From: Flavivirga jejuensis
Lineage (GTDB): Bacteria; Bacteroidota; Bacteroidia; Flavobacteriales; Flavobacteriaceae
Assembly: GCF_030540765.1 (NCBI RefSeq)
Contig: NZ_JAUOEL010000004.1
Span: 310,001 to 374,000 of the forward strand
Direction: 5' to 3'
Length of the DNA: 64,000 bases
Part shown: piece after piece, positions 7,609 to 17,924 of the stretch
Numbering within the stretch: position 1 is the first letter of the stretch
How the letters are laid out: each line of letters opens with the position of its first letter
Notes under the pieces: generated by a model
The model's input: only the letters and a program-made list of their open reading frames with translations
Told to the model about the DNA's origin: nothing
The model's database searches: none
Translations under genes and position numbers: made by a program

Positions 7609-10600
7609 ATGGTCAAAAATGAAGTAAAAACAACATGCTCTTATTGTGGTGTTGGATGTGGTATTATTGTAAAGAAAGACATCAATAATAAGGTTTTTGT
7701 TGAAGGGGATAAGGATCATCCAGTAAACAAAGGTATGCTTTGTTCTAAAGGCATGAATTTACACTATGTTGTAAATGATACTTCAGACAGAATTTTATAT
7801 CCAGAAATGCGATGGAGCAGATCACACCCACGTGAGCGTGTGAGTTGGGATGATGCTTTAGATAGAGCAAGTAGTGTTTTTAAATCGATTATAAAAAAGT
7901 ATGGTTCCGATAGCGTCGGGTTTTATGTGTCTGGACAAAGCCTTACCGAAGAATATTACATTGCCAATAAGCTTACAAAAGGGTTTTTAGGAACTAATAA
8001 TATAGATACAAACTCACGTTTGTGTATGAGTTCTGCTGTTGTTGGCTATAAAAAAACATTTGGAGAAGATAGTGTGCCAATTTCGTATGAAGATATAGAA
8101 TTAGCAGATTGTTTTCTTATTACTGGTGCTAACCCAGCATGGTGCCATCCTATTCTTTTTAGACGAATTGAAAAGCGTAAAGAGGAAAATCCAGAAGTTC
8201 AAATAATAGTTATTGATCCTCGTAAAACAGATTCCGCTAGTTTTGCAGACTTACATCTTCAATTACTACCAGGTACCGATATTATTCTTTACAATGCCAT
8301 TGGAAGGCGTTTGTTCGAACGTGGTTTGATTGATAAAAATTTTATAAAAAATTATACCGAAGGTTTTAAAGATTACAAAGACCTCATATTTAAAACTTCG
8401 ATAAGGCAAGCTTCAAAATTATGTGGCGTTCCTGAAAAAGATATTAAAAAGGCGGCCGATATTATTGGACAATCAAAAGGGTTTATTAGCATGTGGGCTA
8501 TGGGACTTAACCAAAGTGTTATAGGAACCAACAAAAATGTATCCCTTTTAAATTTGTCATTAATAACAGGTCAGGTTGGTAAGCCAGGATCAGGGCCTTT
8601 TTCACTTACAGGTCAACCCAATGCTATGGGAGGGCGCGAAGTAGGAGGTATGGCTAATCTATTAGCTGTTCATAAAGATTTAATGAATGAAGAGCATAGG
8701 CGAGAGGTGGCTCAGTTTTGGGGTGTTGATAAAATATCTCCGAAACCAGGGTTAACAGCTACCGAAATGTTTGATGCGTTGGAAAGTGGGAAATTAAAAG
8801 CGGTTTGGATTATTTGTACCAATCCGTTAGTGAGTATGCCAAATACACATCAAATAGAGCGTGCCATGAAGCAGGCTAAATTTGTTGTTGTTCAAGATAT
8901 TTCGCATAAAGCAGATACATTAGAGTATGCCGATTTAGTGCTTCCAGCTGCAGGATGGTTAGAGAAGGAGGGGACGATGACAAATTCTGAGCGTCGTATT
9001 TCATATTTACCAAAGGAAATAGACGCCCCAGGAGAAGCAAGACCAGATGTAGAAATTCTTTGTGATTTTGCACAAAAAATGGGTTTCCGTGGATTTAATT
9101 ACAACAGTGCCGAAGAGATTTATAGTGAATATACCGCTATGACTAAAGGTACCAATATAGATGTATCGTTTTTAAATTACGACAGGCTTAAAAACGAAGG
9201 CACTTTTCAATGGCCAGTACCAGAACATAGACATCCTGGAACGCCCAGACTTTTTGAAAATAAGGAGTTTTATACGCCTTCAAAAAAAGCCATATTCAAT
9301 ACGCCTACCAGGATAGAGAACACATCATCAAAACCAACTGAGGAATTTCCTTTGATTCTTACTACAGGACGTATTAGGGATCAATGGCATACCATGACTA
9401 AAACGAGTAAAGTATCTAGGTTAAAAACACATTATCCAACGCCTGTTTTAGAAATTAATCCTGTTGATGCCTACTTAAATAAAATTAAAGAGGGCGATAT
9501 TACCGAAATTAAGAGTAGTAATGGTGTGGTTAGAGTACGCGCAAAAGTTACGGAAGCTATTAAAAAAGGTGTCGTGTTTTTACCAATGCATTGGGGAAAA
9601 CAGTTGCAGAATGATTTAAATAGAGCCAATAATTTAACGAATACGGCTATAGATCCCATATCTAAAGAGCCAGATTTTAAATTTACCTGTGTTTCGGTTC
9701 AAAAATATAAGAAACCAGTAGAGAAAATTATAATTGTTGGAGCAGGAGCCGCAGCGTTTAGATTTATTCAAAATTATAGAGAGCATAATGAGGTAGACGA
9801 TATACATGTATTCTCAAAAGAACCTAATCTGTTTTATAATAGAGTGTTACTTCCAGAGTATGTTACCGAAGAGTTAACTTGGAAGCAGTTATTAAAAATT
9901 AAGGCTATTGAGCTGAATAAACTTCAAGTAAAACTTCATCCAGAAACGTTTATTTCTAGTATAGATAAAGAGAAGAAAGAAGTTACAGATAGTAATGGTG
10001 AGACACATACATTCGATAAACTCATTCTTGCTACGGGAAGTCGCGCTTTTATTCCTAAAGATGCCAAGATAGATTTACCAGGACGTTTTACCATGCGAAA
10101 TAAAATTGACGCCGATAGGTTTAAAGCGTATTTAGATGCTACTAATTTACCTCCAGAAGAACAACATGTTGTTATTGTTGGGGGCGGATTGCTTGGTTTA
10201 GAGTTAGCGGCAGCTTTAAAGCATAAAAATGTAAAAATCACGATTGTTCAACGAGCCTCTAGGCTTATGGAACGTCAGTTAGACAAAGTATCCAGTAAGT
10301 TATTAGCTTTAGATGTGCAAGAGCGAGGTATTCAAATATACTTTGATAATGAGGTTAGTACGGTATTTGATGATGATGAGACTGGGGAACTTAATATCAA
10401 TTTAAAAAGTGGTAAGTTAATTACAGCGAATGCTATTGTTTATGCTATTGGAACAATTCCTAACATAGAGATTGCCAGAGAAAATGGCATTCTTTGCAGT
10501 CGTGGTGTTAGAGTTAATCAGCATTTGCAATCGTCGCATCCAGATATATTTGCTATTGGTGAGATTGCAGAATTTAAAAATCAATTGTTCGGTATTACAT

Positions 10601-11130
10601 CGGCAGCAGAGGAACAAGCCACTATTTTGGCAAATTACATAGCAGGAGATATTAGTTGCTCTTACCATGGATCGGTGCTTATGAATATTTTAAAATTCAA
10701 CAATCTTAACTTATGCAGCATTGGAAATATAGAAGTACCAGAAAATGACGATACATACGAAGAAGTGATCTTTACAGATATTTCCAAGCGTTATTACAAA
10801 AAGTGTATTGTTAAAGATGATTTGCTAGTCGGTGCTGTTTTAATGGGCGATAAGAATGAATTTGCCGAATTTAAAACGATGATTGAGAGTAAGATTGAGA
10901 TGTCTGATAAGCGAAATACATTACTTCGCGGTTCATCCAATGATAAACCCGTTTTAGGAAAATTAATATGCTCTTGTAGTCAGGTAGGAGAAGGTAATAT
11001 AGAAGAAGCTATAGCAAGTGGATGTACTAATTTTACTGAGCTTTGCAGTAAAACAGGAGCAGGTTTAGGATGTGGGAGCTGTAAAACTGAAGTTAGAGAC
11101 ATACTTCATAATTCAAAAGTATTAGCATAA
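7609..11130 (+). CDS. nasA: assimilatory nitrate reductase fused to NirB-like FAD and BFD [2Fe-2S] domains
   Basis: 1173 residues in three modules. Residues 1-680 are a bis-MGD molybdoenzyme of the NasA/NapA type: [4Fe-4S] cysteines C10, C13, C17 and C45 (CSYCGVGCG then GMLCSKG), the probable Mo-ligand cysteine near 139 (NSRLCMSSAV), and QPNAMGGREVGGMANLL. Residues 700-1090 are a two-dinucleotide flavoprotein (IIIVGAGAAAFRFIQ, then VVIVGGGLLGLELAAALK, then AIGEIAEF), as in the N-terminal half of NirB. Residues 1118-1165 are a BFD-like [2Fe-2S] domain (LICSCSQVGEGNI, then GLGCGSCKTEV). The fusion suggests that NAD(P)H electrons reach molybdenum inside a single polypeptide in the cytoplasm. The stop codon overlaps the next start (TAATG). 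Confidence 0.93.
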   Translation: MVKNEVKTTCSYCGVGCGIIVKKDINNKVFVEGDKDHPVNKGMLCSKGMNLHYVVNDTSDRILYPEMRWSRSHPRERVSWDDALDRASSVFKSIIKKYGSDSVGFYVSGQSLTEEYYIANKLTKGFLGTNNIDTNSRLCMSSAVVGYKKTFGEDSVPISYEDIELADCFLITGANPAWCHPILFRRIEKRKEENPEVQIIVIDPRKTDSASFADLHLQLLPGTDIILYNAIGRRLFERGLIDKNFIKNYTEGFKDYKDLIFKTSIRQASKLCGVPEKDIKKAADIIGQSKGFISMWAMGLNQSVIGTNKNVSLLNLSLITGQVGKPGSGPFSLTGQPNAMGGREVGGMANLLAVHKDLMNEEHRREVAQFWGVDKISPKPGLTATEMFDALESGKLKAVWIICTNPLVSMPNTHQIERAMKQAKFVVVQDISHKADTLEYADLVLPAAGWLEKEGTMTNSERRISYLPKEIDAPGEARPDVEILCDFAQKMGFRGFNYNSAEEIYSEYTAMTKGTNIDVSFLNYDRLKNEGTFQWPVPEHRHPGTPRLFENKEFYTPSKKAIFNTPTRIENTSSKPTEEFPLILTTGRIRDQWHTMTKTSKVSRLKTHYPTPVLEINPVDAYLNKIKEGDITEIKSSNGVVRVRAKVTEAIKKGVVFLPMHWGKQLQNDLNRANNLTNTAIDPISKEPDFKFTCVSVQKYKKPVEKIIIVGAGAAAFRFIQNYREHNEVDDIHVFSKEPNLFYNRVLLPEYVTEELTWKQLLKIKAIELNKLQVKLHPETFISSIDKEKKEVTDSNGETHTFDKLILATGSRAFIPKDAKIDLPGRFTMRNKIDADRFKAYLDATNLPPEEQHVVIVGGGLLGLELAAALKHKNVKITIVQRASRLMERQLDKVSSKLLALDVQERGIQIYFDNEVSTVFDDDETGELNINLKSGKLITANAIVYAIGTIPNIEIARENGILCSRGVRVNQHLQSSHPDIFAIGEIAEFKNQLFGITSAAEEQATILANYIAGDISCSYHGSVLMNILKFNNLNLCSIGNIEVPENDDTYEEVIFTDISKRYYKKCIVKDDLLVGAVLMGDKNEFAEFKTMIESKIEMSDKRNTLLRGSSNDKPVLGKLICSCSQVGEGNIEEAIASGCTNFTELCSKTGAGLGCGSCKTEVRDILHNSKVLA

Positions 11131-12560
11131 TGGAAGAACGCTACAGATTAAGAATAAATGGAGGCGTATTATCTCCTGGAGAATTAAAATACATTTGTGA
11201 AGCTGCTGAAGGCTTAGGTTTAGATGCCATATCATTTGGTTCTAGGCAGGATATTATTTTCCCTGAGGAAATAGATGAAAGTAAGTTCGATCAGTTTGAT
11301 AAAGTGCAATTTGTAAAACCCAAACGAGATCGTGTTGAAAATATAACATCTTCTTATGTTTCGGCAGATATATTACCTAGTACCTCATGGCTTACCAGCG
11401 ATCGGTATTTATATATTATAGAACAGTTTAAGCATAAACTGAGTTTAAGAGTTAATGTTACAGACCCAAAACAACGTTTAGTCCCCTTATTTACAGGAAA
11501 TATTAATTTTATAGCTTCAGAGCATGAAGATTATTGGTATTTATATATTAGGCTTCCTGGTTGGAAAAAAACACAAATGTATCCAGCATTAATATATAGC
11601 TGGGATATGGATAAGATAGAACTGGCTATAGAAGATATTTTACAAGAAGAACCAGAAACTATCGAAACCGTTTTTGAATTGGTAAGTGATTCTGTCGATA
11701 CCAATAACAGAACGGTAGATAAGCCTTTAGAAGTTCCTTTTTACCCATTTCCGTATTATGAAGGTATGAATCGTATTGGAACTGATAGATATTGGTTGGG
11801 TTTATATTGGAGAAATAATCGTTATGATTTAGATTTCTTAAAAGCGATGTGCGACTTGTGCTTTGAGAATAAATTAGGTAAGATTTCAATCACACCCTGG
11901 AAATCTTTTATAGTAAAAGGGATTCCGTTAAAGGCGAAACTTCAGTGGGAAAAACTTTTGGGTAAATTTGGTATTAATGTGCGTCATTCTATGTTAGAGA
12001 TGAATTGGCATATTCCAGTAAACGATCCTGATGCCTTGAACTTAAAAAAATATCTGGTTACTAACTTTGATCAAAATGATATTAGTACTTACGGACTAAC
12101 TTTTGGAATTACGAGTTACAAGAGCGATACTTATAATTTTACTTCCATCGTTATCGAAAAAAATAAGCAACCTGAAGCTATTGGAGATTTTAAGATAAGA
12201 GATACCTATAATTTATTGTACGCTAAGGATTTCGATCCTAATACACGCAAATACATCATGCATGTACAGGATGTTGATAAAGTGGAATTACCAGGGTTGT
12301 TAATGGAATTAAGTCAGTTGTATTTTGAACAATTAGGAACAGAACGAGAAGAAGAAAAAGCAGCTGAAGTGGTCTCAGATAAAATTGAAGAAGAAGTATA
12401 TCAATGTCAGGATTGCTTAACCATTTACAACGAAGTTTATGGAGATATCACGCAACAAATTCCACCAAAAACATCTTTTGAAAACCTTTCTGATACTTAT
12501 GAATGTTCCCTATGTGAAGCTCCCAAAAGTAGTTTTAGGAAAAAGATATTAGTTAAATAA
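11130..12560 (+). CDS. nitrite/sulfite reductase-like protein with C-terminal rubredoxin domain
   Basis: 476 residues, translationally coupled to the nitrate reductase. The N-terminal part starts like the ferredoxin-like half of nitrite/sulfite reductases (YRLRINGGVLSPGEL, then DAISFGSRQDIIF), and a second such half seems to follow. The four-cysteine siroheme/[4Fe-4S] signature (C-x5-C ... C-x3-C) is absent: outside the tail the only close pair is CDLC near residue 240. The tail is a rubredoxin (C426, C429, C459, C462; YQCQDCLTIYNEVYGD then ECSLC). It therefore looks like an electron-transfer partner rather than a catalytic nitrite reductase. No siroheme nitrite reductase is in the window, so the nitrite step must be encoded elsewhere or done differently. 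Confidence 0.75.
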   Translation: MEERYRLRINGGVLSPGELKYICEAAEGLGLDAISFGSRQDIIFPEEIDESKFDQFDKVQFVKPKRDRVENITSSYVSADILPSTSWLTSDRYLYIIEQFKHKLSLRVNVTDPKQRLVPLFTGNINFIASEHEDYWYLYIRLPGWKKTQMYPALIYSWDMDKIELAIEDILQEEPETIETVFELVSDSVDTNNRTVDKPLEVPFYPFPYYEGMNRIGTDRYWLGLYWRNNRYDLDFLKAMCDLCFENKLGKISITPWKSFIVKGIPLKAKLQWEKLLGKFGINVRHSMLEMNWHIPVNDPDALNLKKYLVTNFDQNDISTYGLTFGITSYKSDTYNFTSIVIEKNKQPEAIGDFKIRDTYNLLYAKDFDPNTRKYIMHVQDVDKVELPGLLMELSQLYFEQLGTEREEEKAAEVVSDKIEEEVYQCQDCLTIYNEVYGDITQQIPPKTSFENLSDTYECSLCEAPKSSFRKKILVK

Positions 12561-12767
12561 TTAATATAGACGTGAGTTTGATTAAAACAGGGTTCGATTT
12601 AATGCAAGCATATTTATAACAATAAACTCACTAATAGTGTTACATGTCGCTTTGAGTCTTTCTACTCGGCTCAGGACAGGTTAAAATCGAAAGATCATTA
12701 CTTCCCATAATTATAAGATGACTTTCTGTCTATGGTATGGTTTAGTTAGCATTTATGCCATAAAAAG

Positions 12768-12796
12768 AACAGCTGCAGAAATTATCTACAGCTGTT
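12768..12796 (-). terminator. terminator of the susCD operon
   Basis: AACAGCTG and CAGCTGTT pair around a 13-base loop. On the minus strand the stem is followed by CTTTTTAT; on the plus strand it is followed by seven A. It lies 50 bp after the susD stop codon. Confidence 0.7.
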
Positions 12797-12846
12797 AAAA
12801 AAACTAAAGCAAAAATAACTAGAATAATTCTGTTATATCTATTTGT

Positions 12847-14622
12847 TTAATAGCCAGGGTTTTGTAGTAAGTTTTGATTTAAATTTAGTTCTACAATAGG
12901 TAACGGGTATAAATAATCTTCTCTAGTAAAATTGCGAACCTCCCCTTTCTCAAGTAATAAACATCTTCTATCGCCAACACCTGTTTTCGTGGTTTTTTCT
13001 CCAAAAGCATAAGAACTAGGTGTATAAAGAGCATCGTTATCTTGATAAGCAGTACCTTCTATAACAGCACCAAATATATCCGCACTTAATTCTTCTTCTG
13101 CAATACCCCAACGTCTTAAATCATTATACCTTGAAGTCTCTGCAAAAAGTTCAATAGTGCGCTCTCTTCTAATTTCTGTTTCAATGTTCATGTTATTAGT
13201 TGCCAAAAACGCATTACTAATAGCTGGTAATCCTGCTCTAGCTTTAACTAAGTTAATAGATTCATTCATTTGTGCATCAGTTAGACTACCATTTAGTTCG
13301 TATAAAGCTTCAGCATACATTAAATACACTTCTGCTAAACGTATATAGGGTAAATCTGGAGATTCTTCATGGGATGCTCTATATACAGGCCAATTCCATG
13401 AAACAAATTTTGAATTAAAGGATCCAAAATCATTTTCACCTTTTAAAAGTACCGTGCCATCTACAGGGATTTCATGGGTAGCATTATCAGTAAAATAAGC
13501 TCTCATTCTATAATCTCTATTTTGGAACTCATCAGACACGTTTACATAACCTTGAAATAATGGCGATTGATCAATAGGTAATCCATCTATGCATAAAAGC
13601 ATATCTAACATTTTTCTACTAGGTTTTAATCTACCTACCGCAGTGTGACTAAATAAAGCATCACCTGGTTTTAAAGTAGCATCATACTTACCATAAAAGA
13701 TATACTCTTTATTTGATGTTTTGTCTAATCCAGCTGGGTTTGATCCGCTATCCTCTAGCATAAATAAGAAATAAGAACTCATATTATCAAGAACATCATT
13801 ATAATTCCAAAGCTCAAAACCACCTTGATCCATAACCGTTTTTGTTAAGGTAATGACTTCTTGTAAATACAAATCAATATTAGAATCATTAAACCCTGCA
13901 CTTCCCGCTCCAGAAGAAACACCATCACCATCTGTACTTGTTCCTACATATTTCATCCATGTGGCTTCATGCAACAAAACTTCTGCTTTAAATGCCATAG
14001 CCGCCCATTTACTAATTTTACCTTTATCATTAGAAGCAATGTTTTGTTCTGTAGGTAAACCAGCTATAGCCACATCTAAGTCAGATAAAACCTGGGCAAC
14101 AACTTCATATCTACTATTACGAGGGGCATATCCTTCTTCAGAATCAACCAGTAATGATTTTGTTATTAAAGGAACACCGCCAAATCGTTGTACTAAAAAG
14201 AAATGTTGATAAGCTCTAAAAAAATAAGAGACTGCTACATACTCTGCGATATCATTTGGATCTCCAGCATAACTTTCTGCTCTTTCTATTAATAGGTTTA
14301 TATCTCTAATGGATGTGTAAGTATTATTATAAAAATCATCAGTTTCGGAGGCAACCAAATCTCCTCTACTATATTTTTGTTCATCAGAATTTTCTTTCAA
14401 ACCAGTTAAATCGGAACCATGATCCATAAGATATCCCATATTACCTTTCCATTGGATCAAACCAGTATAGAACGTGTTAGAGCCCGTTAAAAAGTGTTCT
14501 GGTTCGTTGTAGTAAACCTCATTCGTTATTTCTGCAGGTGGAGTTAAATCTATAAATTCGTCTGCACAAGATGCAAATAGCAATAGGATGCTAGGTAATA
14601 TTATATATATTATTTTTTTCAT
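12847..14622 (-). CDS. SusD/RagB-family nutrient-binding outer-membrane lipoprotein
   Basis: 591 residues with a lipoprotein signal (MKKIIYIILPSILLLFASCADEF). The SusD N-terminal pattern (FIDLTPPAEITNEVYYN) and the helical TPR-like core (AVSYFFRAYQHFFLVQRFGGVPLI, then LPYIRLAEVYLMYAEALYELNG) are clear, as is the C-terminal RRERTIELFAE...YNDLRRWG region. SusD proteins cap the SusC channel and bind oligosaccharides at the cell surface. The susC gene lies immediately upstream (38 bp), and a GH88 hydrolase gene is divergent from it. The GH88 suggests an unsaturated uronic-acid-containing ligand. Confidence 0.95.
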   Translation of the reverse strand: MKKIIYIILPSILLLFASCADEFIDLTPPAEITNEVYYNEPEHFLTGSNTFYTGLIQWKGNMGYLMDHGSDLTGLKENSDEQKYSRGDLVASETDDFYNNTYTSIRDINLLIERAESYAGDPNDIAEYVAVSYFFRAYQHFFLVQRFGGVPLITKSLLVDSEEGYAPRNSRYEVVAQVLSDLDVAIAGLPTEQNIASNDKGKISKWAAMAFKAEVLLHEATWMKYVGTSTDGDGVSSGAGSAGFNDSNIDLYLQEVITLTKTVMDQGGFELWNYNDVLDNMSSYFLFMLEDSGSNPAGLDKTSNKEYIFYGKYDATLKPGDALFSHTAVGRLKPSRKMLDMLLCIDGLPIDQSPLFQGYVNVSDEFQNRDYRMRAYFTDNATHEIPVDGTVLLKGENDFGSFNSKFVSWNWPVYRASHEESPDLPYIRLAEVYLMYAEALYELNGSLTDAQMNESINLVKARAGLPAISNAFLATNNMNIETEIRRERTIELFAETSRYNDLRRWGIAEEELSADIFGAVIEGTAYQDNDALYTPSSYAFGEKTTKTGVGDRRCLLLEKGEVRNFTREDYLYPLPIVELNLNQNLLQNPGY

Positions 14623-14660
14623 TTCTATATTTTTTAATTATTAAAGAACTATAATGTTAG

Positions 14661-17600
14661 TTATAGGGATACTTTTACACCTAGTGCCCAAGTACGCATA
14701 AATGGATATGCACTCGCATTGGTGTCTGCCCTTGATTCTGGATCCCATCCGTCTTTTACTTGACTCCACTCGAATAAATCATTTCCTGAGAAATAAATAC
14801 GTAGTGTATTTATTAGCGTATTCCCCATTTTGAGGTCTTTTATATTATAACCAAGAATAAGAGATTTTAATCTAATATATCTGTTGTTTTGTAACATGAA
14901 ATCTTTATTTGTATAGTTCCAAGCAGCTAAAGGACTAATAGTAGTCAACCTAGGGAATTCTGCATTGGGATTATCTTCGGTCCAAGTTCTACCTAACCAT
15001 GTATTAGACTGGTTTTGCCATACTTGTTGAAAGGGTGATGCAAAAAAACCTGTTCTTAATATTTTATGATTTAAAGCCCCTTGAAAAAATGCACTAAAAT
15101 CAAAACTCTTATATTTTATATCAAAATTGAACCCATAAACATGATGAGGTAAAGCATCTCCTTGGTAAGTTAAATCTTCACTATCAATTGTACCATCCTT
15201 ATTAGTGTCTACAACACGAGTGTCTCCTGGGCGTAATGCACCTGTTGAAGTTTGCGAAGGTAATTCGCCTCCTGGTTTAAGACTACTATAATAGGTATCA
15301 ACTTCTGCTTGGTTTGCGAAAAAACCATCAGTTTCCCACATATAAAACGAGTTAATAGGTTTGCCTTCAATTATTTCAGAATCATCTGCAGCATTAAGCC
15401 CCGCTACTGGTACCCCGCCAAAATTATCTTCAGAGAAAAATGAAGTTACTTTGTTTCTGCTATCACTCATATTAGCACTAACGCTAACATTGAAATCACC
15501 AAATGTATTCGCATATCCTAAAACAACTTCCCATCCTTTAGATTCTAATGTACCTGAATTTGTATATGGAGCTAAAGGTGCAATGGTAGCAGGGATTTGC
15601 CTTTGTATAAGCATGCCGATATTCTTCTTATTAAAAAAATCGATTGCACCAAATACTTTATTGTTGAATAATTTAAAGTCGACACCAATTTCTTTAGAAA
15701 CAATACGTTCCCATGTCGTTGTAGTGCTAAATAAATTGCTTCCTGAAGAATTTCCTTGTTGCGCTGCAGTAGCACCAAAAACAGTAATTCTGGATTTTAT
15801 AGAGTCAATGTTAGGGATCGTATTAAGGGCAACGGTCGATAAATATCCAAATTCATCAATACCAGCCGTACTTCCTAATTCACCATAACCACCACGTATT
15901 TTTAAAAACGACACGACATTGCTATTTTTTAAGAAATTTTCGGAGCTTAAAACCCAACCAGTAGACACATTACCGTAATTAGACCATTTTTGTCCTTTAG
16001 CAAATCTAGAAGAACCATCTCGTCTCCCTTGTAATTCTAATAAATATTTACCCTTGTAGTCGTAATTTATACGTCCTATATAGCCAAAAAAGCCCCATGT
16101 GTTACCTCCTCCGAAGGTTGTAACTGCTAAATCTTCAGATCCTATGGCTAGATCGTAAACCCCATAATCAACAAAACCATTTCTTCTAGCTCTGAGTCTT
16201 TTATTTGTATTTCTATCGGCTTCTATTGCTAATAAACCAGAGAGGTTATGATTGCCAATATTATTACTATAATTTAAAGATGCTTTATAGTTTTTATAAG
16301 TAATTCTATCTGTTGTTTCTTGAATATATGATGTGCCATTTATCTGGGCTGGAGCTACATCTCCAAACCAATTATATGTTGGAACAGTTAAATGGTATAT
16401 CTGATCTTCTGAATCTTGATCGCTATAAGAGTAAGACCCTGTAATATTTAAATTATCGGTTAATTTATATTCTATTGATGTTGTTAATCTTAACTGTTTG
16501 TCTATATTATTCTCTCGACCCCCATCTATAACTCTTGCAACAGCATTTCTACCTCCAGCAATATTACCCCCGAAATTTGCATACCATTGACCGAATTGAT
16601 TTTTCGAGGCAAATATTGGTGGATCAATGGTTGTAGCTTCTCTATCTAAACCACCTGATGGCCCAGAAAAAGACGTATGAAAGTAAGATATGTTTGTGCT
16701 TAATTTTAACCTCTCGCTTACATTAACACCATAATTTAATGAGAAATTATATCTATCTCTACTATCATCTGCAACCTTTAAACCACCAACATTTTCGTCG
16801 TAACCTGCAGCCATACGGAAATTACTTTTTTCACTACCTCCCGATACACTTATATTATGTTGGTTAGAATAAGAATTTCCAAACATTTCATCAAATCTAT
16901 TGGAATCACTTACATATACATCTCCTAAAAAATTAGTAAAATGATAGATTCCCTCTTCTCCTGCAGCGAATCTTTCTAAATTTTCAGTTCCTAGCCAAAA
17001 ACCAAAATTAGGAGTTTCATCCTGAGAAGTAGCTGCTAACCAAAGGGCTCCCCATTCTTGCATTGTTGGTGTTGGTGGACGAATCCCTATGGTACCTACA
17101 CGTAAAATACTACTTATTTCAATCTTAACATCTCCTTTCCCTTTTTTGGTTGTAACTAAAATAACACCACCAGCAGCACGAGAACCATATACAGATGCAG
17201 CCCCGCCTTTTAAAACACTAATACTTTCAATGTCATTTGGATTCATATCATTGAAAGAGGCATCATTTATTGTTGGAACGCCATCTATAACAATAAGAGG
17301 AGATATTCCATTTATAGAACTAACCCCACGAACAAGAAAGTTAATGTCTTCATCACCTGGACGAGATGAATTACGAGTAATTACCAAACCAGGGGTTCTA
17401 CCTTGAAGTGCTAAAGCAGTGCTACCAACTGCTAAATCTTCGAAAGCTTCAGCTTTTACTTGCTCAATAGATCCTGTAAGTGTTTCCTTTTTTGCTATTC
17501 CGTATGCGACTACTACAACTTCGTCTAAAGCAGCAAGATCGGTTTGCAATGTTACATGAATAGTATTGTTTTTTCCTACTGTTATTTCTTGAGTTACATA

Positions 17601-17924
17601 TCCTAAATAAGAAAAAATGATTACGCTTTCATTTGATGGTACATTAATAGAAAAATTCCCATCAAAATCTGTTACTGTTCCTTTGGAGGTTCCTTTTACA
17701 ATGACGTTTACTCCAGGGACACTCATGTTGTCTTCGGCACTTATAACCTTACCCGAAATGGTTCTATTTTGCTCAATGTCTAAATTTGAAATTGGTTTTT
17801 CGAGATAAGAAATTTCTGTGGTTGCATGTACTTGTGTAAATGTACCACAAAATAGAAAACCTATTATCCAAAATAGACTTGCGAAAAAATTAAGTATTAA
17901 CTTACTGGGACTTAGTTTAATCAT
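14661..17924 (-). CDS. SusC/RagA-family TonB-dependent outer-membrane transporter
   Basis: 1087 residues. After a signal sequence comes a carboxypeptidase-D-like regulatory domain (GKVISAEDNMSVPGVNVIVKG, then GTVTDFDGNFSINVP, residues about 57-130), the linker LDEVVVVAYG, a plug domain (LQGRTPGLVITRNSSRPGDE, IDGVPTINDASFNDMNPNDI, SVYGSRAAGGVILVTTKKGKG) and a large beta-barrel ending in aromatic-rich strands with the C-terminal WALGVKVSL. It imports oligosaccharides with TonB energy. The susD gene follows. The 600-bp divergent space to the GH88 gene is expected to hold promoters for both. Confidence 0.96.
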   Translation of the reverse strand: MIKLSPSKLILNFFASLFWIIGFLFCGTFTQVHATTEISYLEKPISNLDIEQNRTISGKVISAEDNMSVPGVNVIVKGTSKGTVTDFDGNFSINVPSNESVIIFSYLGYVTQEITVGKNNTIHVTLQTDLAALDEVVVVAYGIAKKETLTGSIEQVKAEAFEDLAVGSTALALQGRTPGLVITRNSSRPGDEDINFLVRGVSSINGISPLIVIDGVPTINDASFNDMNPNDIESISVLKGGAASVYGSRAAGGVILVTTKKGKGDVKIEISSILRVGTIGIRPPTPTMQEWGALWLAATSQDETPNFGFWLGTENLERFAAGEEGIYHFTNFLGDVYVSDSNRFDEMFGNSYSNQHNISVSGGSEKSNFRMAAGYDENVGGLKVADDSRDRYNFSLNYGVNVSERLKLSTNISYFHTSFSGPSGGLDREATTIDPPIFASKNQFGQWYANFGGNIAGGRNAVARVIDGGRENNIDKQLRLTTSIEYKLTDNLNITGSYSYSDQDSEDQIYHLTVPTYNWFGDVAPAQINGTSYIQETTDRITYKNYKASLNYSNNIGNHNLSGLLAIEADRNTNKRLRARRNGFVDYGVYDLAIGSEDLAVTTFGGGNTWGFFGYIGRINYDYKGKYLLELQGRRDGSSRFAKGQKWSNYGNVSTGWVLSSENFLKNSNVVSFLKIRGGYGELGSTAGIDEFGYLSTVALNTIPNIDSIKSRITVFGATAAQQGNSSGSNLFSTTTTWERIVSKEIGVDFKLFNNKVFGAIDFFNKKNIGMLIQRQIPATIAPLAPYTNSGTLESKGWEVVLGYANTFGDFNVSVSANMSDSRNKVTSFFSEDNFGGVPVAGLNAADDSEIIEGKPINSFYMWETDGFFANQAEVDTYYSSLKPGGELPSQTSTGALRPGDTRVVDTNKDGTIDSEDLTYQGDALPHHVYGFNFDIKYKSFDFSAFFQGALNHKILRTGFFASPFQQVWQNQSNTWLGRTWTEDNPNAEFPRLTTISPLAAWNYTNKDFMLQNNRYIRLKSLILGYNIKDLKMGNTLINTLRIYFSGNDLFEWSQVKDGWDPESRADTNASAYPFMRTWALGVKVSL

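Noticed and set aside
11130-12560. Annotation as a catalytic nitrite reductase
   Set aside because: The siroheme/[4Fe-4S] cysteine signature is missing.
12572-12631. GTGAGTTT ... AAACTCAC inverted repeat after the nitrate operon as a terminator
   Set aside because: The loop is over 40 bases and no T-run follows.
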